Below, piece by piece: positions 10,721 through 22,005 of a DNA stretch of 64,000 nucleotides. Position 1 is the stretch's first letter; each line of letters starts with the position of its first letter. The position numbers were made by a program, and so were the translations under genes. The notes beneath the pieces were generated by a model. The model was not told the origin of the DNA, did no database searches, and saw nothing but the letters and a program-made list of their open reading frames with translations. Origin of the DNA: Flaccisagitta enflata (taxonomy: Eukaryota; Chaetognatha; Sagittoidea; Aphragmophora); NCBI GenBank assembly GCA_965153355.1, contig OZ231126.1, positions 86,800,001 through 86,864,000 on the forward strand. Direction: 5' to 3'.

Positions 10721-10928
10721 TCAGATTGTGACGAACTTCTTTCACCGTAAAGCAACATTGTTCCAACACATTATGGCGACTATGTTCATTGTAAAATTGT
10801 CTCGTTTATTCCAACTTTCCTTTTCTATATGTTGTATTTCTATTTGTCTATTATGATTTCTTTTTCTCCTGTTGCCCAATCAAAAAAAAAAAACAGAATA
10901 GATAAAAATATTAAACCTCCAAAAGTGT
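10516..10928. other. intergenic, no gene seen
   Basis: Pyrimidine-rich spacer, a CA array, then AT-rich sequence leading to the polymerase upstream hairpin. GATAAAAATATTAAAC at about 10896-10911 is the most TATA-like stretch before the polymerase. Confidence 0.4.
10633..10719. repeat. (CA)n microsatellite
   Basis: About 43 uninterrupted CA dinucleotides between the basic-protein frame and the polymerase gene. Confidence 0.95.
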
Positions 10929-10995
10929 GAGTTCCAACACTTCTCCTCTCCCCCTCCCAACCTATGGGGAGGGGGAGGGGTGGGATTGGAACTCT
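10929..10995 (+). promoter_or_regulatory. G-quadruplex motif within a hairpin upstream of the polymerase start
   Basis: Four G-runs separated by single bases (GGGG A GGGGG A GGGG T GGG, 10966-10984) meet the standard G-quadruplex pattern with one-base loops. The same bases can pair with the C-rich strand CTCTCCCCCTCCC just before them, and the outer arms GAGTTCCAA and TTGGAACTC are exact complements. The ATG of the polymerase lies about 24 bases past the hairpin, so it could sit in the 5' UTR or promoter. Confidence 0.5.
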
Positions 10996-11018
10996 AAGAG
11001 AAACACTTAATCTTGAAT

Positions 11019-14000
11019 ATGTTCCACGAGGATGATTTGGACTACTTAGATGAAAATTCTTTGATAATCCATCAAACAATCACCGACGATTTCTACGCTG
11101 GTGAGCAAAAAATTTTTTGTATATTTTTTTTTTCTTTTTTGCATTTTTTGCATTTTTTCTCTTATAGAACTATGAAATATCATATTCTTTCTTCCCTCAA
11201 TTCTTACATTTTCTTTTTTAATGCTGCTTCTATCAAAATACTTTGGATTTAAGGATTGTCTGCAAAAACAATATTCCAACGTGCCCCCCATGAAACTTGG
11301 AAATCCTATCTCCCGGAAACTGAGATCTTTATATATCATAACTTCTACATGCGTCCCACACTATCACAAATTCTTCAACCTGGCAAAGAATACCTAATTT
11401 TCCTCTCGGCTGAAATTGAGTTTCATAAACTAACAGATATAAATGATAAAATGTCAATTTTTTCATCGTATCGGAATCAAAGATGGATATCAGTGGATCA
11501 CAACTCTTTAGCTGTATCAAATAGATATGCTGACGAAATGCTGACAAACTTTAGCATCCAAATTATGTCTGACATTGATTCAGTTCAAAATAAAAAAGAA
11601 TCGGGTTGGGTTTATGAAAAAGTCATCAAAATGTCAATAGTGAAAATTGAACGCAATATATTACTCGGACCGAGTTTTGGAGTCACACCACGCCGAAACA
11701 AAAAACCATACTCCTTTAACAAACATTTTCAAACTACTTTGAAAACAACAAACTTGCGTATTCCTGATAACTACATCCCATACTCTTTCTCAAAGCATCC
11801 TAACATCTGCATCCCTCTCGCCATTGTCATTAAATTGGAACACATCAGAGCCGGTGGATCATTCAACGAAAAGACATTTTCTCTCAAAAGAATAGCCTCT
11901 GCTCTCCATAATCTACGCTTTAAAGAACTTCAAACTGTTGAAAACGATTTTAAAATTTACAAAAAAGACCTCCCCAAACTAGAGGAAATAAATAAGGGTT
12001 TTGGGGAAGCACTCAAACAACAATACCCTTTTCTTCGATTATATGACGGTTTCAGTCTTAATATGTATAGGGTTTTAGGCTTATATGAGGCACAAAAAGG
12101 CGGTACTGTTCGTTTAACTACCTCACATCTTTCGGAAAATTGGAATTCGTCAAAATTCCTACAAATAGATTTACTCGACGCGACTGATGTCCTAGATCCT
12201 CCAGTCACAGACCATGTTCTAACAATTCTAAACTATATCCAACTTGTCAGTCACAGAAAGGACACTCGCTACAAACATGCTTGTCGAGCGTGCCAAAGAC
12301 TTTTTTCGAAATATGACTCCTTTCTAAGACATATCACTGAAATTTGCTCCTTCTCTCCAACAGCCCCAAGACGTGCTAAAAACTTCATCCTTCATAAAAC
12401 TTTCATCAAGGACAAACAAACCGGGAAAAAAAAACCTCACACCGTTTCTTTTCAACATAGACAATATCACAAGACATTCCAGAGCCTGGTTTACGGAACC
12501 ATGGATCTAGAAAGTACAAACAAAACCATGGAGGCCGGCCTTTTTCATAAAAAACCCCCTTCGTCCTCTATTTTCTATCAAAAACCATTTGCATTCAGCT
12601 TATGTTACACCACTCCTTACAACATACAACTCCCAGACAATCTTAACAATATCACAATTAAGTTCTATGACGAGCGTCATACTACCCTGGACACCTTTTA
12701 TTTGTCGATCCTTACAACATTAAGACAAAATGTCGCAGATGTGAATAAATTCATATTCAACACAATTACTCAAGATAACGGACCACCCAACTTATCCTCT
12801 CTTTCCAAGGCCGACAGAGAAGCCTACATGAAAGCGAGTTCGTGCAGTTTTTGTGGTAGAAAATTCAACTCCAAGATAAGATCAAAAAAGAATAAGAATT
12901 TCTTTTTCACTCTCCGAAAGGTAAAACATCATAATCACTTTATCAGAGTTCCCAACCTCGCCAAAAAAGGAAGTATTAGTGAAGACAATGGGGAAGACAG
13001 ACATGAAGTAATTGTCCTTTGCTCCGGTTGTAATGTGAACACATACCAAAGTGGTTTTCTCACTAAAAACGATCTACGAATTGGGATTCACAATGGTGGA
13101 AAGTACGATTTTATTTTCTTGTCGGACATGGTCTCTAGAGTGGGCCATACACCATTTAAACAAATTGATAAAAATGGTCAAGAGATCACCTTACCATTAA
13201 TCAAAGGGGATGTTCAAGTACTATGCAAAGATAAAAACAGTTTTTTGCAATTAAGCCTACGCTTCAACTGTGACCATTTATCCACTTGCCCTTATCACTC
13301 ACAAAACAACCTTTCATCCACCCACACAAAAAAAAACCGTTGGAGTTCCTGCCCTTACGAGAAGAGTGTTACCTTTTTTGACACAGCCATGATGATAACT
13401 GCCAGTCTGGATGGTATGTTACAAGATGTGAGAAATATACACGAGGGAGTCAAGGATTTACGTTTAGTCTTCCCTCGCACACACCATTTTATAACCTCTC
13501 AAATGGGATATAATGAGGAAGTTTTTTCATCCGTTCTTTGTAAAAAAATACCTCAACCTTTTGAAAAAATTGATAGTCTCCAATATGCTCTAGACATGAA
13601 AGAACCTCCACCGGTTTCTCATTTTTTTTCCCGTCTTAAAGGAGATGCGTTGACAGGGGAACCTAGCATCTCGGAGGAAAGTTACAATGATTTCGTTAGC
13701 ATTTGGAGACAGATTGGCGCAACTAATTACTTTGACATTCTCGTGCTTTATTCCGGAGCCGACTCCACCATTCTCGCCGACGTGATTTCGTTTTACTACG
13801 GTGAAATCTTTAGAGTGAGCGGACTATCCGCAATCGAATTTGTTACGTGTGCGTCAATTTCTTACCAATCGGCGTTACTAAACAGTAAATCCCCGTACAA
13901 CGCAAACGAACCTTTACAGCTACATGTACCTAATCGTAAGATTCATGATATTTACGCTCTTGGGTTACGAGGGGGCTACGCATTTGTAAATGCCAATTAT

Positions 14001-15557
14001 TGTGAGTTCCGACATCTTGAAGTCAATCGGACAAACTCTGTCCCTAGAAACATGATAAAACAACTGTCTTTTGAAGATATTAATGGTCTCTATGCTTCTT
14101 TACTCAAACAAAGAATTTCTATTGGTGATTATGTATTCTATTCCCGCCGTCACAACAAACAGCAGTTTGACTTTCTTAGCCGGCAGTTGCTCTCTATGAA
14201 TATCGATTTTTTTTCCAATGAAATGCACATGAAAAATCACTTATTTTTCTTTGTCGTGATCTTGACTTATGACGATGACGCTTTATTCGCACCCCAAAAT
14301 TTTGACTTGAGCTTTTTCCCCTTTTACGATACAATATCTCTCGACATGTTATCCCCACACCAAAGCGCACGTGCTCAACGTCTCAAACGTGATCCAGGGA
14401 GAGAATCATGTCAACTTGTTAGTTACTTAAAAAGAGGCTTAAAGACGGCGGATTATGCAGAAAACTTGATTTATCAATTATCATTCCACAATGCAAAAAT
14501 TTCTCGTGTGGTTAAGATTGTGCGCTCAACTGCTTTTCCGGTGTTTAACCCTTGGCTTTCTCGATTAGAGACAGAAAAAAGACGTAATATATCTCCCATT
14601 CTTAACAAGCTTTGGAAGCAGTTTGGCAATAATATCGCGGGATACACCCATCAACGACTCAATGAACGCGTCAGTGCCAAATTATGCCTATCCAAGGCTT
14701 CCTTTGTTAGACACACTAATTCTGAACACTTTTTCGACTTTACATTTATCAACGAAAATGCTTGCTTACTAACTTTTGATCATAAATCTATTGTAAGTAG
14801 AAATCTTCCCGCTATATCATCACGCACTTATAGTTCTGCGAAATTATTCATGTGGAGAATGTACCACACTTTAGCTGCAAGATTTTACTTCTTTGGAGGG
14901 TATGGCACTCGAATTCTGATGAGCGATACTGATTCCTACGCTGTCTCGATGCTCACTAAAAAGTGTGATTATATGCTTGCTGAGGCGGAAAAAGCAAAGC
15001 AAGCAGGTCTTTCTCACCTCCCCTTCTCTTCATACACCTCCCGATTTATAGCAAATGCATACCTGAAAACAATGGCACCATTTTTAGACTTTTCATGTAT
15101 CAATCCTGATTCTCACATTTATCAAACTTTTTTTGCTGATAGTACACCCATGCAAAAGGCCTGTGCAACCTTAGCTAAAAACAGACGATCTCAATCCTTC
15201 TATATTAAATCTGAGATCAACAACAAACAAATGGAAATGTTTTTAGCCGCCTCAGTTAAAATGTACATGATAGTAAACAAAGACTTGTCACCCTCTTTGA
15301 TTAAAGCAAAAGGTTTGAAACGAGGGCTCATTTCTAAAGTGATTGACACTGCCCATTTTATAGATGTGGCAAAACACGAAAAACCTTCAAAGACAGTACA
15401 ACAATATAACTTAAAACGCATGAACGGCACCATTTTTCTACATTCTGTAAAACGTAGAGCCTTAACACTTTTCACCAGTAAACGTATCATGGATCCGACT
15501 TATTTCCAACCAGGATCCCATTTTGGCTATCCTCTCCATTTTAAACCTTTCATGTAA
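11019..15557 (+). CDS. polB: protein-primed-type family B DNA polymerase, two exons
   Basis: This is a replicative DNA polymerase with 3'-5' exonuclease of the Polinton/adintovirus/linear-plasmid class. Exon 1 is 11019-11100 (27 codons plus one base, ATG 11019). The intron is 11101-11253 (GTGAGC..TTTAAG, 153 bases). Exon 2 is 11254-15557, and the phases agree, giving about 1461 residues. Readable motifs by residue: C2HC finger (C-x2-C-x12-H-x4-C, ~370-391); Exo I D445-L-E447 in TMDLES; a zinc/HNH-like insert with CSFCG (~558), VKHHNHF (~584) and LCSGCN (~616); Exo II HNGGKYD (~640); Exo III YSGAD (~860); Pol A DINGLYAS (~969); Pol C SDTDS (~1251-1255); and KAKG (~1378). The insert between Exo I and Exo II is a hallmark of the Polinton-like branch. 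The catalytic residues are present and there are no stops, so the frame is intact. It is at the long end for the family. A terminal-protein priming domain is not identified. Confidence 0.95.
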
Positions 15558-15606
15558 CTGTCTTTCTATCTTGTTACCTCTTTGCCTCTTTCCTTTCCAT
15601 TTAGTC

Positions 15607-15614
15607 TATTTAAG
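15607..15614 (+). promoter_or_regulatory. TATA-like element before the 413-residue gene
   Basis: TATTTAAG lies 41 bases before the ATG at 15655 and 50 bases after the polymerase stop. The position would suit a short 5' UTR. Weak evidence from sequence alone. Confidence 0.25.
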
Positions 15615-15654
15615 TGCTTACCCACTTAGACATACCTACAAAAACTAGGCTACA

Positions 15655-15746
15655 ATGGCTGACTTTGAAGAAGGAACAAAACCTGACTTTTACACTTATC
15701 CATTGGATGGGAATGAGACTAACAGTGTGCGACTGCTCTATGACAG

Positions 15747-15826
<80 letters not shown>

Positions 15827-17523
15827 AGTCTTGTAATGATGTAGTTGAAAATTAAATAATAACATAATATGATATATATATATATATATATATACTGTAC
15901 TACTATAGGTGGGCTACTTTCTACCAAAATGGCTCAACAATGGGGATTGCGTTCATGAAGATAGACACAAATAAAGCCGGCTCACAGTGGCAAACTAAGT
16001 ATGTGCATTTTGTGCAGTTTTTTATTACGTTTTTGTATTTCTTCATCTTTCATTTCATTTCCTTTTTCAACTTTTTTTCCTCAGCAAATTTAAGTATCAT
16101 ATTTAACTCATCCAATTCAATATTTCTTTTCACTACAACCACTACAGGGGTTTTCGGAGCGATGAAGGTTATCTCTGTTGGTCGTTACCCCTTTGCGATT
16201 TTGTGGAACTGGTGGGGAGGAACGTTTTTCAGGTCTTGCAAGCGTGCGTCAACTCCATCCTATCTACGCTCGAATCTCTTGGAAAGGACCCCACAGAAGA
16301 AATCGATGAAGAGACCAAAAGGCTTCTTCAGGTGCTTTTTCTATACATTCTTACCACATATTTTTTTTCTTTATAACTAGAGAATAAAAGAGACATCCTA
16401 GACCTTATTTAACATACCAACTTTCGTCCCTTCCCAACACAGCCTTACGAGTTTGACCCAATCTGGATACCTGGCACGGTTTATGGTTTCGCACTCCAAT
16501 GGCAAGACGAACTTGTTCTTCGGAACGGTTCCACTGTTCCACCAAACTACATGGTCACCATCAAAAGGATCCGACGCTTGAAAAAAGAAGACTCGCCTTT
16601 GGAATTTGTCCCATCATATGCCAACGGCAAGGCAACCGGAGCAGGGTTGCATCTATCCATTACAACATATGCAAAGTTGTATCAAAGCTTATTCACTCTT
16701 CCTTCGCCTGGCCGAGCACGTAAGACATTCTCCATCATCTCGCATTGTCATACAATTATCATGTGACGTCATGCGTGTTCATGCATTGTCATGCTTTCAA
16801 ACCTCACACCTTTCCCACTCTTGATTAGGATTTGATGTGACGGGCTTTACTCAGCATAGAGATGTGAACGTCGATGACGACGACAATGAAGACGTCGATA
16901 ACGAATACGACCCTTGGAAAACATGGAAAGATGACGCCCTGCTTTATGATGAAATCTTCCCGGAAACCTCCACAGCAAAGCCTACTAAGTCGGAGAAAAA
17001 CAAGGTATCTATTCTCCTACAAATCCAATGCGTATCTCTTATCTGAACTCTTCTTCCTCGCTCTATATAATTAGTCTTCTTCTATGTTTCCTTCTTACAG
17101 GGAGTGAATATCTTCCAACTCCACCTAGATGATTTCATTTGGCGGCATTTCGGAGAATGCGCAAAACAAGGCTGCAAATTTTGCAGTATTCAACAAACCA
17201 TCGACATCACTCAACTCGATGACACCATGAACGGGCAAGCGCTACAGAAGCAATTTGGGGGGCTTTCAGCAAAGGCGATGTTCAAAAAGCTTGACTGGCT
17301 GCTTCCAGCGAGAGCGCCCCCGACTCCATCGACCAGCAAAAAACTGATCAAATCTAGCCGCACAAACGAGTTAGTGGAAAAATGGAAGAACAAATCACTT
17401 CCAAAAAACCCTTTTCTTAAAAAAGGGCATCCTGAACAGACTGCACATGAAAAAAGAACCAATGATGATGAAAGTGATGACTTGTTTCTAGAGAAACCTA
17501 TTGAGAAAAAGAAAAAAAATTAA
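15655..17523 (+). CDS. 413-residue protein of unknown function, six exons
   Basis: Exons are 15655-15746, 15909-15998, 16148-16331, 16443-16719, 16829-17004 and 17101-17523. All five introns are GT-AG (96-162 bases), have T-rich 3' ends and keep one frame to the TAA at 17521, which makes the model strong without transcripts. I do not recognise the family. There is no signal peptide or membrane segment. Exons 3-4 encode a compact, mixed hydrophobic region, with VELVGRNVFQVLQACVNSIL near residues 78-97 and PIWIPGTVYGFALQW near 128-142. Exon 5 is very acidic (DVNVDDDDNEDVDNEYD). Exon 6 has C293-x4-C298-x2-C301, a possible metal site, and ends in a Lys-rich tail (EKKKKN). It lies 97 bases after the polymerase on the same strand. 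A nuclear or DNA-linked role, such as replication accessory protein, is only a guess. Intron 1 contains a CA array that begins at the splice donor. Confidence 0.88.
15749..15820. repeat. (CA)n microsatellite in intron 1 of the 413-residue gene
   Basis: The CA run starts within the donor context CAG|GTACACAC and is followed by a short (AT)n at about 15874-15893, before the acceptor TATAG at 15908. Confidence 0.9.
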
Positions 17524-17830
17524 ATGTTTTTTTAACATCCAACACTGGTGATTGACATCTGCCGCGGGTCCTCAGCGAGTAATGACACACACTCTCAACA
17601 TTCATTTTTCGTTCTCCGCATGTACTCTTTTACTCTATGTAACCTCAAACCCGTTACTGTTGTTTTTTAAATATCTTCTTTGTCTTTCTTCACAACTTTT
17701 CTATCCTATTCTCTTCTTTTTAAATGTAATACTCAGATTGAGATATAATTTTCTACACCGCTTTTGTTTTATCGCGGCAACAACAACAACAATAATAACA
17801 ATAATAACAATAATAACAACAATAACAACA
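17524..17830. other. intergenic, possible promoter of the membrane-protein gene
   Basis: Pyrimidine-rich spacer. GATATAATT at 17742-17750 is TATA-like and lies about 85 bases before the ATG at 17831. It is followed by CAA/TAA triplets that would form the 5' UTR. No AATAAA for the upstream gene is seen. Confidence 0.3.
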
Positions 17831-18338
17831 ATGGCGACTCCTCGCCCTCCTCGCGGCTCTTCCACCGCCGTCTTCCTCTTCTTCCTCATCGTCTTCACCG
17901 GTGGCGTCGTCGACGGACGCCCTCACCCGCCAACCTCCAGAGAGAAGGCGGAGGAGGAGCAGTGGAGGTGGCTCCGCTTCTGCGTGAGCGAGGTGGCGGA
18001 CGGCTGCAGGCACGTTATTTTTCTTTCTCTTCTTACAAATATTTCATTTCATTATAGTTTTAATCGTGTATCACTTTCACTACATTTTCAGGTATAGGTG
18101 GAACTACCGTAAGTGTAAACCGTTACTCTAACATCCTCTCCCCCATTTTATTACCCACAGATACGACGGCAGCAGAGAGGCGGCCTTTACCGGCTGCATG
18201 CTAGAGGAGAATAATGGTACTTAATTTTTCTTCACTTTTCAGGAGGAACTTCTTCTGATCATCCTTATTAGATAATGGGACGCAGCAATAGATGTTAACT
18301 TAAATATAACCCTTCAACAGTCACATAAATAAAACCCC

Positions 18339-18395
<57 letters not shown>

Positions 18396-19358
18396 TTTTT
18401 CCATTATTTCCATACACACTCACACAAAAGAATGTATCGCACAGGCGCTCAAGAAATGGCGCGTGGTTTTGGAGGGGGAAGCGGGGCCGGATCGTTGGGC
18501 GGCGTCGATGACGTCATTCAATGTCACGCCGCCCCACGATCCGGTCCTCCCACGACGACCGTTTCCAGTAAGTATACTTCATTCTATCCTCTCATTTGAT
18601 TGTATTGAAATACATTTTCAGAAACCGTAGGTCAATTTTCTAACATTTCTCCCCTTATTCTTCTCTATTTTCCCTCCCCAACTCAATGCAGCCATTCTTC
18701 AACCACAAATCGTCATCGTCATCATCATCATTATCGCCAACATCAACGCCGCCGACGCCGATGTTGGCGTCCCCAACACCGCCGTCTCCTCCATCTCTTC
18801 TTCCTCATCCTCTTCCTCTTCCTCGCCCTCAACCACTTCCACCTCGTCGTCAGGAGGAGGAGAGGGAAGCGGAGAAGTTTTGGGTGTTAAGCCCTCCCAA
18901 GCCTCTCTCCCCTCCTCCTCTATCACCATCATCGTCATCATTATCTTCCTCAACCTCGACCACCACCGCGACACCTCCTCTCACAACCACAACAACAACA
19001 ACATCAACGCCAACAACAACAACAACAAAATCAATAACAGCGCCAACAACAATAGCAACAACAACAACGGTGCAACAACAAGAACAACTACAACAAAAAC
19101 AACAAAAACTAAGAAAAAAACAAAAGCAACAACAAAACCAAGAACAAGAACAATTTCGACAATTACAACAACAACAACGTGAACAACAACAACAACAACA
19201 ACGACAAGAAAGACAACAACAACGTCAACAAAACCAAAAACAAAAGAAACAGCAACATGAACAACAACAACGACAAAATTTACAACAACGTCAACAACAA
19301 CAAAGACAATACCAACAACAACAAAGACAACTACGGTACGACCAACGGAGACAAAGAG

Positions 19359-19414
<56 letters not shown>

Positions 19415-19445
19415 CGACAACAGCAACAACAGGAACAACAACAAG

Positions 19446-19485
<40 letters not shown>

Positions 19486-21395
19486 GGAACAACAACAGGA
19501 ACAACAACAGCAACAACATCAACAACAACAACAGCAACAACAACAGGAACAACAGCATCAACAACATCAGCAACAACAAGAACAACAACATCAACAGCAA
19601 CAGCAACAACATCAACAACAGCTTCAACAGCAACAACAACAACAACAACACGCTCCATCACCCTCACCATCTTCCACCACCCCCACCATCCTCACCATCT
19701 CACTCTCGTCCCCACCGGCGTCGGTGGTGAACATCGACGCCGCCACCGTCGTCGCCCAAATCCACGCGATGTCGTCGATTTTGGTAAGATTCATTCCGAA
19801 TTATCTTCACTTTGAGATGGGCATTAATTAACCTTTCATTCTCTCCTCTCGCTCTTTTCGTTCTGGTATTGATTATTCAGCTTCAAGATGGCCATTTTCT
19901 TGTTTTCGCTTTCACCCTTGTAAAAAGGATTAAACCCACTATATCCATTATCATTTCCCACCAACAGCCAAAACTACAAATCATTAAAGTGACGCCGGTG
20001 GAAAAAACGGACGATCATCAGACGGTCAACGAACAAACGGCCAGGCAACAATCATCAGATAAACTACAGTTAATCAAACAGCTAACGGATGGAACGAACG
20101 TCGACAAGCAAACGGATAAAACGGATAATCATCAACCGATCGATCGAACGGATGAACAACAGGCATCGGATATACATCGGTCAATCAGCGAACAAACGGC
20201 CAAAACGATCCACGACGACGGACAAGCGGATGTAACGAGGATCGACAGTCATACGGATACAACAGTCATCGAACAGCGATCGGACATATCGTTCGGCGAC
20301 GATCAAACGGTCGGAGAAACGAACATCGGACAAACGAATGGAAAAAAACTCAACGGTCATTCGGTCAAAACAATCGACGACGGACGAGCGGATAAAACGG
20401 ACATCGAACGGCGATCGGATGGACACTCGAATGGAACGCACGTCGACGGTCATACGGGCGAATCATCAGACAGCGGTCAAACAAATGGGACGGACATTCA
20501 CGGCCATACGGACAACGCGGACGGCGGCTGGTACTTCGCTATGTAAGTTTTCTAAGTCTACGTTACACCGACAAGTGTGCAGGTCAGTCACTTGGGTTCA
20601 AACTAAATGTTAAACAATCCCTCTCCCATGTTTCTTTTTTTCTTTGTCTCATCTCCAACTCGAAATAATTAGCGAGGGTGGTTCTATCGTTGTCGGGATG
20701 GTGGTTGTGGTCGGCGTGGTGGTAGTTGTCACCCGACACTACACCCGCCGACAACAAGCTGCTGATGTGGCGGCAGAGGCTCGTCCTCATGACGAGGCTG
20801 TCGTCATGTCCGATCTGGTGAGATTACTATAACTTTAAACCTTCACTAGTTATGTGTAATTAGATATATAGTGAAGTTTACTTATACATTCTTAGTTTGC
20901 AGTCCTCTTGTCATTTACCAACTCTATTCCAATCTCTCTTATACTACTTTTAATAACAACTTTCAGCTTAGAAGAGTAGAAGAAGGGGACGCGGCAGAAA
21001 GAGAGGAGGTGGAAAGTGAGGAAACGGAAAGGGAGGAAGCGGAAAGGGAAGAAGCGGAAAGGGAGGAAGTGGCAAGGGAGGAAGCGGCAAGGGAGGAAGC
21101 GGCAAGGGAGGAAAGAGAGGAAGAGGATTGGGATTCGGAATTGGAGAGAGAAGCGATAGCGTTGGCGAGGTGGAGGAGGCCAGAAGGATTTGGGGAGCGG
21201 AGAAGACAGGAGGAAGAGCAAGTTGAAGCGGGTTGGTTTTGTTGTGGAAGACGGGTGGTTGGTGTAAGAGGTAGAGGTAGAGGTAGAGGAGGTAGAGGTA
21301 GAGGTAGAGGTAGAGGGATTGGCGAGGAGGAAGGGTTAGAGGCGTTGCAACAGGCGAGACACGAAATCCTCCTGACCACACGCACCTACATATAA
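17831..21395 (+). CDS. type I membrane glycoprotein-like protein, seven exons
   Basis: Exons are 17831-18009, 18161-18216, 18431-18567, 18692-19783, 19968-20542 (or from 19881), 20673-20817 and 20967-21395. All phases agree, giving about 870 residues (899 with the longer exon 5). Residues 12-27 (TAVFLFFLIVFTGGVV) form a signal-peptide core. C51, C59, C72 and C80 form two CX7C pairs separated by 12 residues, suggesting a disulfide-linked hairpin. Exon 3 carries sequon N109-V-T. Exon 4 is Ser/Pro/Thr-rich, then a long Gln-rich run encoded by CAA repeats. Exon 5 has Thr/Asp-rich imperfect repeats of the TDKTDNHQ and GQTNGTDIHGH kind, with further NGT sequons. Exon 6 encodes one membrane helix (SIVVGMVVVVGVVVVV) followed by RHYTRR, so the C-terminus faces the cytosol. 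The tail is acidic (EREEAE repeats) and ends RG-rich. A mucin-like surface or envelope protein is the likely type; I do not recognise the family. Intron 1 uses a GC donor. Confidence 0.82.
18342..18392. repeat. (TC)n microsatellite in intron 2 of the membrane-protein gene
   Basis: About 25 TC units upstream of acceptor CACAAAAG at 18430. It may act as an extended polypyrimidine tract. Confidence 0.9.
19134..19650. repeat. coding CAA/CAG triplet array
   Basis: Lies within exon 4 of the membrane-protein gene and is read as poly-Gln with Arg, His and Glu interruptions. The other two frames read poly-Asn or poly-Thr. Because the exon stays open for 364 codons and joins both neighbours in phase 0, the Gln frame is the coding one. 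Confidence 0.85.
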
Positions 21396-21765
21396 AGACA
21401 CTCACATTCTCTCAAACCCCATGCACACCACATAACATACAAGCACACACTATTACCTTTACCAGCATGCATTAGTGCACATACTGCCATGTACATTCTG
21501 TATATACGAGGTAAACTTTCTTGATACATTTTTTTATTCTTAGACTTAATCTAGTATGTCGTCGGCGTAGATTTTTTAGATATAAGTTTAACTGGTGGGC
21601 TAACATGTATTTTGGATTATGGTAGCTATAATTTTTCGACATTACTTATATATTCATTTATCATTTTAAAAAACTAATTTCCTCTTTTTTCTTATCTAAT
21701 TTCATTTTCCCCTTTTCAATCGCATAAATAATCACTACTATAAACACTCGCACTAACATTATTAG
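21396..21765. other. intergenic or intron, no independent gene seen
   Basis: AT-rich with pyrimidine tracts. A donor-like CGAG|GTAAAC occurs at about 21509, but its phase does not join the exon at 21766 without a stop. Confidence 0.35.
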
Positions 21766-22005
21766 CCACATCATGATCAATCGACCACCCGGAGACGGTC
21801 TGTGGCGGCCATTATCGCCACAGACAGCGAGGGAGACAGCAGCGGCAAAGAAGGGGACAACGAGGAAGAAGACGGGGCAAAGGGTTGGGTTTTTTTTTCA
21901 GATGGGGTTAAATTGAGTAGGGAAGAGGATGGGGGAGCAGTTGAAAATATAGCGTCAGCGTTTGGGAAACTGAAGATGATTGACCCTAGACGTAAAACAC
22001 AGTAA
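21766..22005 (+). CDS. possible terminal exon, acidic Gly/Glu-rich 79-residue segment
   Basis: The frame is open from a splice acceptor ATTATTAG (ending 21765) to TAA at 22003. It has no ATG in the coding-like frame, so it is probably a 3' exon. It encodes an acidic segment (SEGDSSGKEGDNEEEDGAKG) followed by a mixed region ending IDPRRKTQ. An AATAAA follows at 22125. It begins in phase 0, matching the end of exon 6 of the membrane-protein gene at 20817. It could therefore be an alternative cytoplasmic tail replacing exon 7. The other explanation is the last exon of a separate gene whose earlier exon I cannot find. Confidence 0.45.
   Translation, partial: PHHDQSTTRRRSVAAIIATDSEGDSSGKEGDNEEEDGAKGWVFFSDGVKLSREEDGGAVENIASAFGKLKMIDPRRKTQ

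Noticed and set aside
18096-18106. 11-base microexon between exons 1 and 2 of the membrane-protein gene
   Set aside because: In frame, but needs a very short exon and a weaker GT donor; the GC donor gives a simpler join. Kept as an alternative only.
18421-18599. Separate gene starting at ATG 18432 (Gly/Ser-rich frame)
   Set aside because: A neighbouring frame of the same bases joins exons 2 and 4 in phase, encodes balanced sequence with a Cys and a sequon, and explains both splice sites.
18981-19670. 229-residue poly-Val minus-strand frame
   Set aside because: Antisense shadow of the coding CAA array in the membrane-protein gene.
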